In this document: piece by piece, positions 36,785 to 45,117 of the stretch
Position numbering within the stretch: the first letter of the stretch is position 1
Layout: every line of letters starts with the position of its first letter
Source of the DNA: Bermanella sp. WJH001
GTDB lineage: Bacteria; Pseudomonadota; Gammaproteobacteria; Pseudomonadales; Oceanobacteraceae
Reading direction: 5' to 3'
NCBI RefSeq assembly: GCF_030070105.1
Contig: NZ_JASJOO010000003.1
Span: forward strand, 1,039,155-1,103,154
DNA length: 64,000 nucleotides
Notes under the pieces: generated by a model
Database searches by the model: none
What the model saw: the letters and a program-made list of their open reading frames with translations, nothing else
What the model was told of the DNA's origin: nothing
Translations under genes and position numbers: made by a program

Positions 36785-37784
36785 TTAAGCGCTTACTCCA
36801 TAAGTGTTTAGCATGCTGCAAAAATTTACTATTCCAAGAGGTATGCAGTTGATTGCTGTCTCGCCAGTATAAAACAAATTCAGGTACGATGCTTTGAGCA
36901 AATGCACGGTCAATGCTGGCCATGGCTAGAATCTCAAATACATCCTCGCTTGGCTGCCAGCCGTCTTTCATCGGTACGGGGTCACTAGGGTGAGCTAGGC
37001 TGGCGCTAAAACGGGCCCACTGACGGCGAACCCAGGCGACAAATTTTGTGTTCCAAGTATCGTGCGCATCCCCTTTTTCCATCCAGTACAAAATAAATTC
37101 GCTGACACAGTCCTGAATAAAGCTGGCATCTACATCGGCTTTTTGCAGTATGTCTAAGGTAGATGCTTCTGGCTGCCATTGCGCTGTCATTTGTTGCTTG
37201 CGGTTAGCATCCCCTTGGAAGACTGCCGGATGGCTTTGATCTTCTTTGTTGCGCTTGTTGACCCAGCGTATGAACATGGTGGACCAGCTAGCGGCTAAGG
37301 TGCCTTGGCTTTGGTGGTGATACACAAATTCTTTTATTTGCGCTTGTGCATAACGCTTGGATATTCCTAGGGTTTCAGCAATGTAGCGCAGGGTTTCGTG
37401 ATCCGGTTGCCAATTGCCTGCGATGACATTTTTGTATTGTTGCTGAGATTGTTTATAAGCTTGCTCAGTTTTGCTTTGCTGGCTGCTGGCAGGTGCCTTG
37501 GCCTGAAAGCTATAAAACAACTGGTCACTTTGACCAAACGGCGGGCTGTTGTAGTGCACAACCCCCTTGTCAGATAGGTTTTTTAAAATACGTTTGATAT
37601 GGCTGTCGTCCCAAAATGGCAACCATTTACGCAGGGTGATCTTATTGATGAACTGCCAGTCAGCATCATGGGGCTGAGCACCATCGTTAAGGGCTTGCAA
37701 GACAATGGCTTCTTCAAGACCTATGGTGGCAGCAAGGCTAGGGGAAACCACTAGCATGCGTTCTGGAATTAAACTATGACCCAT
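36690..37784 (-). CDS. DnaT-like protein with three tandem DnaT domains
   Basis: A 364-residue protein from ATG 37784 (MGHSLIPERMLVVSPSLAA). An N-terminal winged-helix-like part (about 20-80; IGLEEAIVLQ, DSHIKRILKNLSDKGVVHY) precedes three repeats at about 125-178, 203-256 and 276-329. Each repeat has W-Q-P, then a helix with EF(V/I)xxW/H and ending S/T-W-(S/N)-x-(M/K)-F. This is the DnaT ssDNA-binding domain pattern; E. coli DnaT has one such domain. It heads a two-gene operon with the P-like loader. ATG 37847 is an alternative start, but neither has a clear Shine-Dalgarno. Confidence 0.75.
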   Translation of the reverse strand: MGHSLIPERMLVVSPSLAATIGLEEAIVLQALNDGAQPHDADWQFINKITLRKWLPFWDDSHIKRILKNLSDKGVVHYNSPPFGQSDQLFYSFQAKAPASSQQSKTEQAYKQSQQQYKNVIAGNWQPDHETLRYIAETLGISKRYAQAQIKEFVYHHQSQGTLAASWSTMFIRWVNKRNKEDQSHPAVFQGDANRKQQMTAQWQPEASTLDILQKADVDASFIQDCVSEFILYWMEKGDAHDTWNTKFVAWVRRQWARFSASLAHPSDPVPMKDGWQPSEDVFEILAMASIDRAFAQSIVPEFVLYWRDSNQLHTSWNSKFLQHAKHLWSKRLNGQQGNGATSQRDYIASTTLEERLSDTSWAN

Positions 37785-37873
37785 AATTACTACGTATTCA
37801 TCTAAAAAGCGGTACAATGCCAGAGGATTTGCAGGGTGTAACTGCATGACTAGGCTAAAGTATTTGTATTAAA

Positions 37874-37902
37874 TTACCTAGGACATTTCGTGTATTAGGT
37901 AA
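37874..37902. promoter_or_regulatory. Perfect inverted repeat between divergent DnaT-like and alr genes
   Basis: TTACCTA (37874-37880) and TAGGTAA (37896-37902) form a perfect 7-bp dyad with a 15-bp spacer in the 233-bp divergent intergenic region. The centre-to-centre distance (22 bp, two helical turns) fits a dimeric regulator. No regulator is identified. Confidence 0.45.
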
Positions 37903-38017
37903 CAAAAACCAGTTGGCCGATGGCCAAGGTGCGGTTACAAAGTATGCATCGAGTTCATATTGGATGCGTTGCAAATTTGAACCCGCGAGTATAACGCATT
38001 TTTATCAGGCAGGCAGT

Positions 38018-39091
38018 ATGGCAAGGGCCACACAGGCAATTATTGATCTCCACGCATTGCGTGAAAACTACCAGCTCGCCAAACGTGCTGCACCGCACAG
38101 CTGTGCTTATGCGGTGGTGAAAGCAAATGCCTATGGTCATGGGGTGGCTCAAGTGGCCAATGCATTGGCCCCGTCTGCGGATGGCTTTGCCGTGGCCTGT
38201 GTTGATGAGGCCGTCACATTACGTGAGCTAGGTATCTTGCTTCCAGTGCTGGTGCTGGAAGGGCCGATGGATCTACAAGAGTGCCAAACGGCCATTGACC
38301 TGGATTTACAGCTGGCGGTTCATAATGCACAACAGGTGCAATGGATCTCTAGTTTAAGTTCGGGCTGTATCCATGTGTTTGTAAAGGTGGACAGCGGTAT
38401 GCACCGTTTAGGCTTTGCAGTCCATGAGGTGCCAGGTGTGGTGAGTCAGTTACGGGCTTTGAATGTGGTCAGTGATATCCAGCTCATGAGTCATTTTGCC
38501 TGTGCAGATGAAACCGGCCATCCGTTTATCGAACAGCAAATAAAAGCCATGGCACCGCTGGCTGCCATGAAGCTGCCCATGAGTTTATGCAACAGTGCTG
38601 CGGTTATGACGCTGCCTCAGTGTCATCAACACTCTATCCGCCCTGGTATTATGCTTTATGGCTCAAGTCCCCTTGTGGATAAAACGGGATCACAGCTTGG
38701 TTTACTGCCGGTGATGACGTTGCAAAGCGAAATCATTGCACTGCATGACGTGCGTGCGGGTGACAGTGTGGGTTACGGTCAGGCCTATATTGCGAAGCAA
38801 GATTGTCGAATTGCAGCGGTTGCTATTGGTTATGGGGATGGTTACCCACGCAGTGCCAAAAAGGGCACACCGGTATTAATTCGCGGACAAAAAAGGCCCA
38901 TCGCTGGCCGAGTTTCAATGGACATGATTACAGTGGATGTGACTGGTATGGAAGTTGCTCTTGGAGATACCGTAACCTTATGGGGGACGGGTTTGAGTGC
39001 CGATGAGGTGGCTAAATTCTGTGACACCATTTCTTATGAATTATTCTGCCAAATCACTGCGCGCGTAAAGGTGCGATATCTCGGTAGTTAA
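38018..39091 (+). CDS. alr: Alanine racemase
   Basis: A 357-residue PLP enzyme starting at ATG 38018 (MARATQAIIDLHALRENYQ). The PLP lysine is in AVVKANAYGHG, IRPGIMLYG and GRVSMDMITVD (near the second catalytic tyrosine region) are typical. It supplies D-alanine for peptidoglycan. The frame opens upstream at 37913 but that extension has no similarity. In related genera alr follows dnaB; here the gene upstream is the divergent DnaT-like gene. Confidence 0.95.
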   Translation: MARATQAIIDLHALRENYQLAKRAAPHSCAYAVVKANAYGHGVAQVANALAPSADGFAVACVDEAVTLRELGILLPVLVLEGPMDLQECQTAIDLDLQLAVHNAQQVQWISSLSSGCIHVFVKVDSGMHRLGFAVHEVPGVVSQLRALNVVSDIQLMSHFACADETGHPFIEQQIKAMAPLAAMKLPMSLCNSAAVMTLPQCHQHSIRPGIMLYGSSPLVDKTGSQLGLLPVMTLQSEIIALHDVRAGDSVGYGQAYIAKQDCRIAAVAIGYGDGYPRSAKKGTPVLIRGQKRPIAGRVSMDMITVDVTGMEVALGDTVTLWGTGLSADEVAKFCDTISYELFCQITARVKVRYLGS

Positions 39092-39164
39092 TTTACGAAT
39101 GCACTTTATCAGTGCTTAAAACCGTCTAAACTTTAACCAATAGGTTGGTTGAACAATTGTTTAC

Positions 39165-39191
39165 AAAAAGCCAATTCCCCTTGGCTTTTTT
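39165..39191 (+). terminator. Intrinsic terminator after alr
   Basis: A perfect 10-bp stem AAAAAGCCAA (39165-39174) / TTGGCTTTTT (39181-39190) with a TTCCCC loop and T-tract. Confidence 0.85.
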
Positions 39192-39323
39192 GCTATGATA
39201 TGTGCCCATATTTCGCCGTGTAGTCATAAAACGTCACGGCAGTCCTGCCACTTACTTTTACAAAAAGTATAAGTGCGTTGCACTGGCAGCAGACCCGTTT
39301 TTATTAAAAGTAGAGCGCAAAAA

Positions 39324-40808
39324 ATGACAGTCAAAACAGTAGATGTGTTGTTAGTCGGAGCCGGTGCCATGAGCAGTACGCTGGCTATGATCCTTCAACA
39401 GCTTGATCCTTCGTTAAAAATAACCGTGATTGAACGCTTAAAAAGCGTTGCAAAAGAAAGCACCGATGGCTGGAATAATGCGGGTACGGGTCATGCTGCT
39501 TATTGCGAACTGAACTACACCCCAGAAGATGATCAAGGCAATGTGGATATTTCTAAAGCCCTAACCATTAACTCTATGTTTGAGTTGTCATTACAGTTTT
39601 GGAGCCATTTGGTTAAAACCTCCGTATTGCCCAAGCCTCAAGAGTTTATTAATCGCACGCCGCACTTAAGTTTTGTTTGGGGCGAAAAAAATGTTTCGTT
39701 TTTGAAAAAGCGTTTTGAATTAATGAGTGCACATCATTTATTTAAAGGCATGCAATACAGTGAAGACCCAGAACAATTAATGCAGTGGATGCCATTAATT
39801 ATGAAAGGTCGTGATTTAACAGAACCTGTCGCAGGCACATTTGTGCCCCACGGATCAGACGTAGACTTTGGTTCACTTGCTCGACATATGATGGCCCATT
39901 TAGTTGAGCAAGATGATTTCGAATTAATTTTGAACCATGACGTAGAAGACTTACAGCGCTCAAGCCAAGGTGGCTGGTCTGTCATAATTGAAGATCGCGA
40001 AAGTGGCAAACAAAGTCGTATCCGCTCTAAGTTTGTTTTCTTGGGAGCCGGAGGCGGTGCGCTTCCTTTATTACAAAAATCTGAAATCCCTGAAAGCGAA
40101 GGTTATGGCGGTTTTCCGGTTAGTGGTCAGTGGCTGGTATGTAAAGACCATGAAGTGGCTAAACAGCATCACGCTAAAGTGTATGGTAAGGCGGCCATTG
40201 GTGCGCCACCTATGTCGGTACCTCACCTAGATACTCGAGTGATTAATGGTAAACAAGCGTTATTGTTTGGCCCGTTTGCAGGTTTCACCACTAAGTTTTT
40301 GAAGAAAGGCTCTATTTTAGATTTGCCGTCATCCATTCGTGGTAACAATTTGAAACCAATGATGTCTGTGGGTATGAATAACATGGACTTAACCAAATAC
40401 TTAATCAGCGAAGTGTTTCAATCAAATAGCTCACGGATGAATGCACTGCGTCAATATTTTCCAAAAGCTAAAACGGATAACTGGTCGTTGGCGGATGCTG
40501 GTCAGCGCGTACAAATCATTAAAAAAGATGCAAAAGGTGGCGGCAAGTTAGAGTTTGGTACTGAAATCGTCTCTGCAAAAGATGGATCATTGGCTTCGTT
40601 GCTTGGTGCATCACCTGGTGCATCAACGGCTGTGCACGCCATGATCGAGGTGATCGAGCGTTGTTTTGCAGATCGATTAGAGAATGATCAGTGGAAAGTA
40701 AAACTAAAAGAAATGATCCCATCTTATGGCGAGTCGTTAATCAACGACGCAGACTTGTTAGGCCGTGTGCGTGAGGATACGTTAACCACACTTAACTTAA
40801 AGCTTTAG
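39324..40808 (+). CDS. mqo: Malate:quinone oxidoreductase
   Basis: A 494-residue FAD enzyme from ATG 39324 (MTVKTVDVLLVGAGAMSS). The N-terminal dinucleotide-binding motif VGAGAMSSTLA, DGWNNAGTGHAAYCELNYTP and PHLDTRVINGKQALLFGPFA are typical of Mqo. It oxidises malate to oxaloacetate at the inner membrane and reduces quinone, an alternative to NAD malate dehydrogenase in the TCA cycle. The frame extends to 39273 without similarity. Confidence 0.95.
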   Translation: MTVKTVDVLLVGAGAMSSTLAMILQQLDPSLKITVIERLKSVAKESTDGWNNAGTGHAAYCELNYTPEDDQGNVDISKALTINSMFELSLQFWSHLVKTSVLPKPQEFINRTPHLSFVWGEKNVSFLKKRFELMSAHHLFKGMQYSEDPEQLMQWMPLIMKGRDLTEPVAGTFVPHGSDVDFGSLARHMMAHLVEQDDFELILNHDVEDLQRSSQGGWSVIIEDRESGKQSRIRSKFVFLGAGGGALPLLQKSEIPESEGYGGFPVSGQWLVCKDHEVAKQHHAKVYGKAAIGAPPMSVPHLDTRVINGKQALLFGPFAGFTTKFLKKGSILDLPSSIRGNNLKPMMSVGMNNMDLTKYLISEVFQSNSSRMNALRQYFPKAKTDNWSLADAGQRVQIIKKDAKGGGKLEFGTEIVSAKDGSLASLLGASPGASTAVHAMIEVIERCFADRLENDQWKVKLKEMIPSYGESLINDADLLGRVREDTLTTLNLKL

Positions 40809-40815
40809 GTTGCTG

Positions 40816-40839
40816 GCATCTCGCCTCATGGCGAGATGC
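40816..40839 (+). terminator. Hairpin after mqo
   Basis: A perfect 10-bp stem GCATCTCGCC (40816-40825) / GGCGAGATGC (40830-40839) with TCAT loop, 8 bases after the mqo stop. The T-tract is poor. The remaining 240 bases up to the next gene contain further small dyads near 40903-40920 and 40949-40978 that I cannot assign. Confidence 0.6.
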
Positions 40840-41077
40840 GCCTCTTTAAACTGGCCGATCTGCGCTAGGTCTAATAATTCTTTATGAACTATAGTTGTGG
40901 CAGGACTATGCAGGTCCTGTGTTACTATTGTGTTTTAACAGGGATGAATCCGGAATGCTTTGTTGCATTATTCGGGACTAGTCATCATTTTATGAAACAG
41001 TAAAATGTGGCGATTAATTTGCTGGTTCAAACTTTGGATACCTCAATGTTTGATTAGCTGTATGCATGGAAGGCACC

Positions 41078-41695
41078 ATGATTCGTATTTTTGCATTACT
41101 TAGTATTTTTATTATCACGCCATCTGTCATGGCCGCAGGGGACACCCTAAAAAGCGACCCGAAAGAAACCTGGGGTTGGCGTACGGCTATGATTACCAGC
41201 CTGATGCTCACTTTGGGCACTAACCCCTTAGGCGCGGATGAATATAATATTACGCCTATGTCCTCTACTGATCTTGTGGGTTTGAAACTGGGTTTTCGCT
41301 GGCACCCAGATGAGGTAATTGGTAATTTTGCGGGTGCCGAACTGACCCATTATTATTTGTTTGCTTATAATTATTGGCAAAGTACCGTGGTGGATGGCCA
41401 AGAGGGTGTGGTTAACGGCGTAGAATTTATTCCTGTGTTTCGTATGAATTGGTCATACTCAAATTTCTTAAGTTTTGTTGAGACCTCGGTTGGTGCCTCA
41501 GTATTATCTCAAACTCAGATTAACGATCGTCAGTTAAGCACCAACTTTCAATTTTCTAATTCATTAGCATTTGGTGGCTATTTCAGCCCACAAGCCACAT
41601 GGACATTACAACTTCAGCATTATTCGAATAACAGCATTAAGTTACCTAATAATGGCATTAACTTTTATAACGTGAATTTTGCTTTTAGATATTAA
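41078..41695 (+). CDS. PagL-like outer-membrane protein (acyloxyacyl hydrolase fold), catalytic Glu absent
   Basis: From ATG 41078 (GGAAGG upstream) the protein has 205 residues: a signal peptide ending VMAA, then an eight-strand-type barrel with C-terminal FAFRY. The C-terminal segment LQHYSNNSIKLPNNGINFYN matches the PagL lipid A 3-O-deacylase active-site region (H-x-S-N ... P-N-x-G). His and Ser are present, but the position 14 residues after the His, Glu in PagL, is Asn here. It may therefore be inactive or work differently. A longer start at 41066 is possible. Confidence 0.65.
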   Translation: MIRIFALLSIFIITPSVMAAGDTLKSDPKETWGWRTAMITSLMLTLGTNPLGADEYNITPMSSTDLVGLKLGFRWHPDEVIGNFAGAELTHYYLFAYNYWQSTVVDGQEGVVNGVEFIPVFRMNWSYSNFLSFVETSVGASVLSQTQINDRQLSTNFQFSNSLAFGGYFSPQATWTLQLQHYSNNSIKLPNNGINFYNVNFAFRY

Positions 41696-41764
41696 TTGCG
41701 CCCTATAGTGTAAATCGTTATTTAAAAAATTACGCCTATACTGAGTACTAGCAACGAGGTTTCT

Positions 41765-42553
41765 ATGCGCGTACTCATCCTTCTTTTTAGTATCAGCCTT
41801 TCTACTTCGGTGTGGGCCTGTCAGCAGCCTATCACGATCAATTACGCCCCTTTTGTCAGTTTATTGGTCGTAAAGAAATTTTTTGGTTCGTTTCATGAGC
41901 AATTACAGCAAACCTCTGGTTGTGCAGTGTCATATGTGATTCAACGTAATTTTGATGAGTTTGTGGCAGCGTTATATGCCCGTGAACATACTTTAGCCAT
42001 TGTGCCTGGTCCGTATTTTAATGTACTAAAGCAATTAAATTACTCGGCTGTGGCTTCTCAAATCCAAACAAAACACCGAGATTTATTGGTGATAGCAAAA
42101 AAGAAAAGCAAACTGAACTCGTTGGCTGATTTAGCTGGGCGCCATGTTTTAGTTAATAGCCCACTATCTGCCAGTGGTAACTTTTTTTTAGATACCATTA
42201 GCAAGTTAGAGTTGCTTGATAAAATGACCATTCAACATCTTAGCTCATACGATAATATGATCCTGTTGGTCTTAAAGGGTGACGCGGATGCCGCTGTGAT
42301 TATTCCAGAATATTGGGAGGCTTTAGATGCAAGTGTGCGCAATCAGCATTTAAATGTGGTGAAAAAATTACGGGTAAAAACATCAACGGAGTTTGTGGTG
42401 CTCAAGGAGCGTGAAGACTTGGCTCCGCTGGTATATCAAGCATTGAATACAGGGTCGATTAAGTGGGGTAAGCCCAATAAGAGTGCTGTGGGACCTAAGT
42501 CTTTAGAGCAACTGCTGCAACTCAAACTGCAACAATATCAACAGTCACGGTAA
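41765..42553 (+). CDS. PhnD-like periplasmic substrate-binding protein
   Basis: A 262-residue protein with a signal peptide (cleavage near VWA-C). INYAPFVSLLVVKKFFGSF, FVAALYAREHTLAIVPGPYF and LADLAGRHVLVNSPLSASGN match the phosphate/phosphonate (PhnD/SsuA) periplasmic-binding family. No ABC permease or ATPase gene is adjacent, so it may serve a distant transporter or a sensor. The ligand is unknown. Confidence 0.78.
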   Translation: MRVLILLFSISLSTSVWACQQPITINYAPFVSLLVVKKFFGSFHEQLQQTSGCAVSYVIQRNFDEFVAALYAREHTLAIVPGPYFNVLKQLNYSAVASQIQTKHRDLLVIAKKKSKLNSLADLAGRHVLVNSPLSASGNFFLDTISKLELLDKMTIQHLSSYDNMILLVLKGDADAAVIIPEYWEALDASVRNQHLNVVKKLRVKTSTEFVVLKEREDLAPLVYQALNTGSIKWGKPNKSAVGPKSLEQLLQLKLQQYQQSR

Positions 42554-42574
42554 ACATATACCTAACTAGTGTCG

Positions 42575-42838
42575 TTATTTCTTCATTTTTTCTAAATATG
42601 CGATTGCTTCAATTACGGCTTTTTCGACACGAGCATCAATTTCTAAGTGTTCTTGAGCGGACATATAAAACGCTAAATCAACCTCATGGCGATAATAACG
42701 GGTCGGTAGGTTATTTAATGCAAGGCACGCAAGGTCAGTGAGTTGTTCTTGATTGTAGCCTTTTGGTTGTGCAATGCGGCCTATGGCATCCACCACTTTA
42801 TTTTCATAGTAGTTTTGGATTTGATCGCTAATAGACAT
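42575..42838 (-). CDS. ComFB family protein
   Basis: An 87-residue protein. QNYYENKVVDAIGRIA and CLALNNLPTRYYRHEVD match the ComFB (late competence development) family. Members are small and some from cyanobacteria bind cyclic di-nucleotides; the usual Cys-rich zinc knuckle is not evident here (a single Cys). Function in this organism unknown. Start at ATG 42838 with GGAGA upstream. Confidence 0.75.
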   Translation of the reverse strand: MSISDQIQNYYENKVVDAIGRIAQPKGYNQEQLTDLACLALNNLPTRYYRHEVDLAFYMSAQEHLEIDARVEKAVIEAIAYLEKMKK

Positions 42839-42971
42839 GGTCGGTCTCCATTCAACATTATTGAGAGTATAGTTGATGAACCCTAGTTGTGTGGGGATAT
42901 GGCTAGATCAGCCTAGGGTATGCAAGGATGACCCAGCAGAACCAGCTTAAAGAGCAGGCTCTGCTGATACA

Positions 42972-43406
42972 TTAAAAAACCGGTTCAATGATGGTTTTTG
43001 ATATGAGTGAATTACTGACAAAGCAATGCTCATGAGCTTTATGATGCATGTTTTTTATGTCGTCTTGTGATGGTCGTTTATCACCCATAAAAACCGCCCG
43101 AGGCTTAAGGCGTACCTCGCTGACATACATCTTGCCCTCACCATTGGCTTCAACGATGGCCGTGGCGGTATCTTCGTAGCTTTCAACTTGTAAGCGTTTT
43201 TTGGCGGCCAATAATAAGAAGGTTTGCATATGACAGCTTGCCAAACTGGCGGCCAGCATTTGTTCTGGGTCAGCAAAGGCAGGTGTATTGGCACCTGACA
43301 TGGGAATGCTATGGCCAGACATTTGTGCATGATGACTGCGCTCAACGTGTTCGTGACTGAATTCACCTTGTTTATGCCATGTAATGCTTGCAGTGTGCTC
43401 GCTCAT
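42972..43406 (-). CDS. OsmC family thiol peroxidase-like protein
   Basis: A 144-residue protein with the two OsmC cysteines in LASCHMQTFLL and AHEHCFVSNS, plus DPEQMLAASLASC. By family it reduces organic hydroperoxides, and some members act on persulfides. It is 21 bases downstream of the rhodanese gene and likely co-transcribed, which fits a thiol/sulfane-sulfur stress role. Confidence 0.87.
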   Translation of the reverse strand: MSEHTASITWHKQGEFSHEHVERSHHAQMSGHSIPMSGANTPAFADPEQMLAASLASCHMQTFLLLAAKKRLQVESYEDTATAIVEANGEGKMYVSEVRLKPRAVFMGDKRPSQDDIKNMHHKAHEHCFVSNSLISKTIIEPVF

Positions 43407-43427
43407 ATTTGCCTCTAGATTCTGTGG

Positions 43428-43811
43428 TTAGCCTGGGTACTGATTATCTGGGACTTCGACTTTATGAACGGTACCGCTCCAGTTATCAAAGCCACCTTGC
43501 AGCATATGTATGTTGTTAAAACCCATGCGCTGTAATAGATCCGCAGCTAAGGTGGATCGACCACCATTTTTACAATAGACCACAAGGTGCTGCTTGAAAT
43601 CTTTAAGTTGAGGGTGATTGCCCACCATAAACTCTAACAACCCCCTTGGGATATGAACTGCGTTGGGTAGGTGCCCCATATCAAATTCACTGGGCTCTCT
43701 CACATCCAATAATGTGGCGCCTTGGCTGATTAAACGTTCGGCTTCTTGAGCATCAATAATATGTAGATTCTGGCGGGCGCTGTTGAGCAGTTCGTCTTTT
43801 GTGATCGGCAT
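43428..43811 (-). CDS. Rhodanese-domain sulfurtransferase
   Basis: A 127-residue protein from ATG 43811, which has GGAG at the right distance; an in-frame ATG at 43823 lies within that ribosome-binding site. A single rhodanese domain with LLDVREPSEFDMGHLPNA and the active-site loop VVYCKNGGRS (catalytic Cys). It transfers sulfane sulfur. It is first in a two-gene operon with osmC and has a perfect palindrome just upstream. Confidence 0.9.
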   Translation of the reverse strand: MPITKDELLNSARQNLHIIDAQEAERLISQGATLLDVREPSEFDMGHLPNAVHIPRGLLEFMVGNHPQLKDFKQHLVVYCKNGGRSTLAADLLQRMGFNNIHMLQGGFDNWSGTVHKVEVPDNQYPG

Positions 43812-43831
43812 CGTGGTCTCCATTAATACTA

Positions 43832-43851
43832 ATATTAGATTTATCTAATAT
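43832..43851. promoter_or_regulatory. Palindromic operator upstream of rhodanese-osmC
   Basis: ATATTAGAT (43832-43840) and ATCTAATAT (43843-43851) form a perfect 9-bp inverted repeat with a two-base centre, about 20 bases before the rhodanese start codon. The AT-rich 20-bp dyad is of the kind bound by ArsR-family dimers such as sulfide-responsive BigR/YgaV; the identity of the regulator is inference. Confidence 0.6.
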
Positions 43852-43945
43852 ATTGAGTTAAATACCTTTAGGCAAGAGGCGAATTGTAAACAGTCTAATT
43901 GGGCACGCCTTAAGGCCATGATAGACTGGCGCCAGAGGAATGCAC

Positions 43946-44179
43946 ATGTTTGATCAAAATGATTTATTGGCCTTAGCCAACATGCCAATGCCCTTTGGGA
44001 AGTACCAAGGCAAGGTGTTGATGGATTTACCAGAAGAATACTTGCTGTGGTTTCAGCACAAAGGCTGGCCAGAAGGCCGCCTAGGTATGTTGCTTGGGTT
44101 GTGCCTTGAAGTAAAAATAAATGGCCTTGAAGGGATTTTGAATCCACTTCGCGGCAAGCGTTACGTGGTAAATGAATGA
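43946..44179 (+). CDS. DUF3820 family protein
   Basis: A 77-residue protein from ATG 43946 (AGAGGA upstream; ATG 43940 is too close to it). MPFGKYQGKVLMDLPEEYL and WFQHKGWPEGRLGMLL are characteristic of DUF3820, small proteins found in many gammaproteobacteria, with unproven roles. Its stop overlaps the next start (ATGA). Confidence 0.85.
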   Translation: MFDQNDLLALANMPMPFGKYQGKVLMDLPEEYLLWFQHKGWPEGRLGMLLGLCLEVKINGLEGILNPLRGKRYVVNE

Positions 44180-44868
44180 GCCTTGTTTGTTTGACACAGT
44201 TGGATTTTCCTTACCGAATTGTGCGCTCTAAACGTAAAAGTGCGGCGATCCACATACGTTTAGCGGCGGTAGAAGTGCGCATTCCACACTATGTGGATGA
44301 TGCCTGGGCGTTAGAGTTTTTACATAGCAAGCAGAACTGGGTTAGGCAAAAATTAGCACAACAAGCTTCACAGCAAGGCTTGCGCCCAAGTGTTGAGGTC
44401 GGCAAGCCTATTTTATGGCAAGGACAAGACAAAATAATAGTGTTAGATCCAGCGAGTACTGGGGTATTACTCAAAGATAGCAAACTCATTATAGGTGGCA
44501 ATAAACAGCACACAATACAGCCGTTACTTGAACACTTTTTTAAACATCAAGCGCGTGAATATATGGTGGCCCGCACTTGGCATTGGGCAAAAAAATATGG
44601 GCTGGATCATAAACTTGTGGATGTGAAATTTCGCCGAACCAAAACCAAGTGGGGACATTGCACATCAAAAGGCGTCATCCAATATAATTGGCTGATAATG
44701 GGAGCGCCACAGGCAGTGATTGATTACCTAATTTGCCACGAGGTTTGTCACTTACGTCATCACAATCATAGCCCAGCGTTTTGGCAGTTGGTGGCGGTGC
44801 ATTGTCCTGATTATAAACAGCAACAAGCTTGGCTTAAACACAACAGTATTCGCTTAAGTTGGTGCTAA
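44176..44868 (+). CDS. YgjP-like zinc metallopeptidase domain protein
   Basis: A 230-residue protein with RKSAAIHIRLAAVEVRIP near the N-terminus, KTKWGHCTSKGVIQYNW, and the zinc motif ICHEVCHLRHHNHSPAFW (HExxH with a downstream His). This is the YgjP/WLM-like (DUF45) family, often linked to SprT-like proteases. Translationally coupled to the DUF3820 gene. Its 3' end overlaps the convergent GIY-YIG gene by 4 bases. Confidence 0.88.
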   Translation: MSLVCLTQLDFPYRIVRSKRKSAAIHIRLAAVEVRIPHYVDDAWALEFLHSKQNWVRQKLAQQASQQGLRPSVEVGKPILWQGQDKIIVLDPASTGVLLKDSKLIIGGNKQHTIQPLLEHFFKHQAREYMVARTWHWAKKYGLDHKLVDVKFRRTKTKWGHCTSKGVIQYNWLIMGAPQAVIDYLICHEVCHLRHHNHSPAFWQLVAVHCPDYKQQQAWLKHNSIRLSWC

Positions 44869-45113
44869 GATTCAATCAGTTTGAGTTTTTGAGTGCGAGT
44901 TAATTTTTTAATTTCAACTTCTCGCTGACATGCAGTTGATCGGCTTACTTGAGCCTCATGATACACAAGGCAAACTGGGCGTCGCACTCGAGTATATTTG
45001 GCCCCTTTTTTAGAATCGTGATTATGTTCATGGACACGGCGCTCAAGGTCAGTGGTGACACCAGTATAAAGACTGTTGTCTGCGCATTTTAAAATATAAA
45101 CATACCAGCTCAT
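44865..45113 (-). CDS. GIY-YIG nuclease family protein (UPF0213)
   Basis: An 82-residue protein with WYVYILKCADNSLYTGVT (the GIY-YIG equivalent), RRVHEHNHDSKKGAKYTR, VYHE and an acidic QREVEIKKL segment. This is the small stand-alone UPF0213/YhbQ-like type. The physiological substrate is unknown. It follows the GNAT gene by 4 bases and is probably co-transcribed with it. Confidence 0.88.
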   Translation of the reverse strand: MSWYVYILKCADNSLYTGVTTDLERRVHEHNHDSKKGAKYTRVRRPVCLVYHEAQVSRSTACQREVEIKKLTRTQKLKLIES

Positions 45114-45117
45114 GTTA

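Noticed and set aside
36116-37784. Prophage remnant suggested by the lambda-P-like loader
   Set aside because: No integrase, repressor, structural or lysis genes and no att-like repeats nearby; the linked DnaT-like gene points to a cellular primosome function.
40840-41077. Structured RNA or riboswitch downstream of mqo
   Set aside because: Only small imperfect dyads are visible and they match no RNA family I know.
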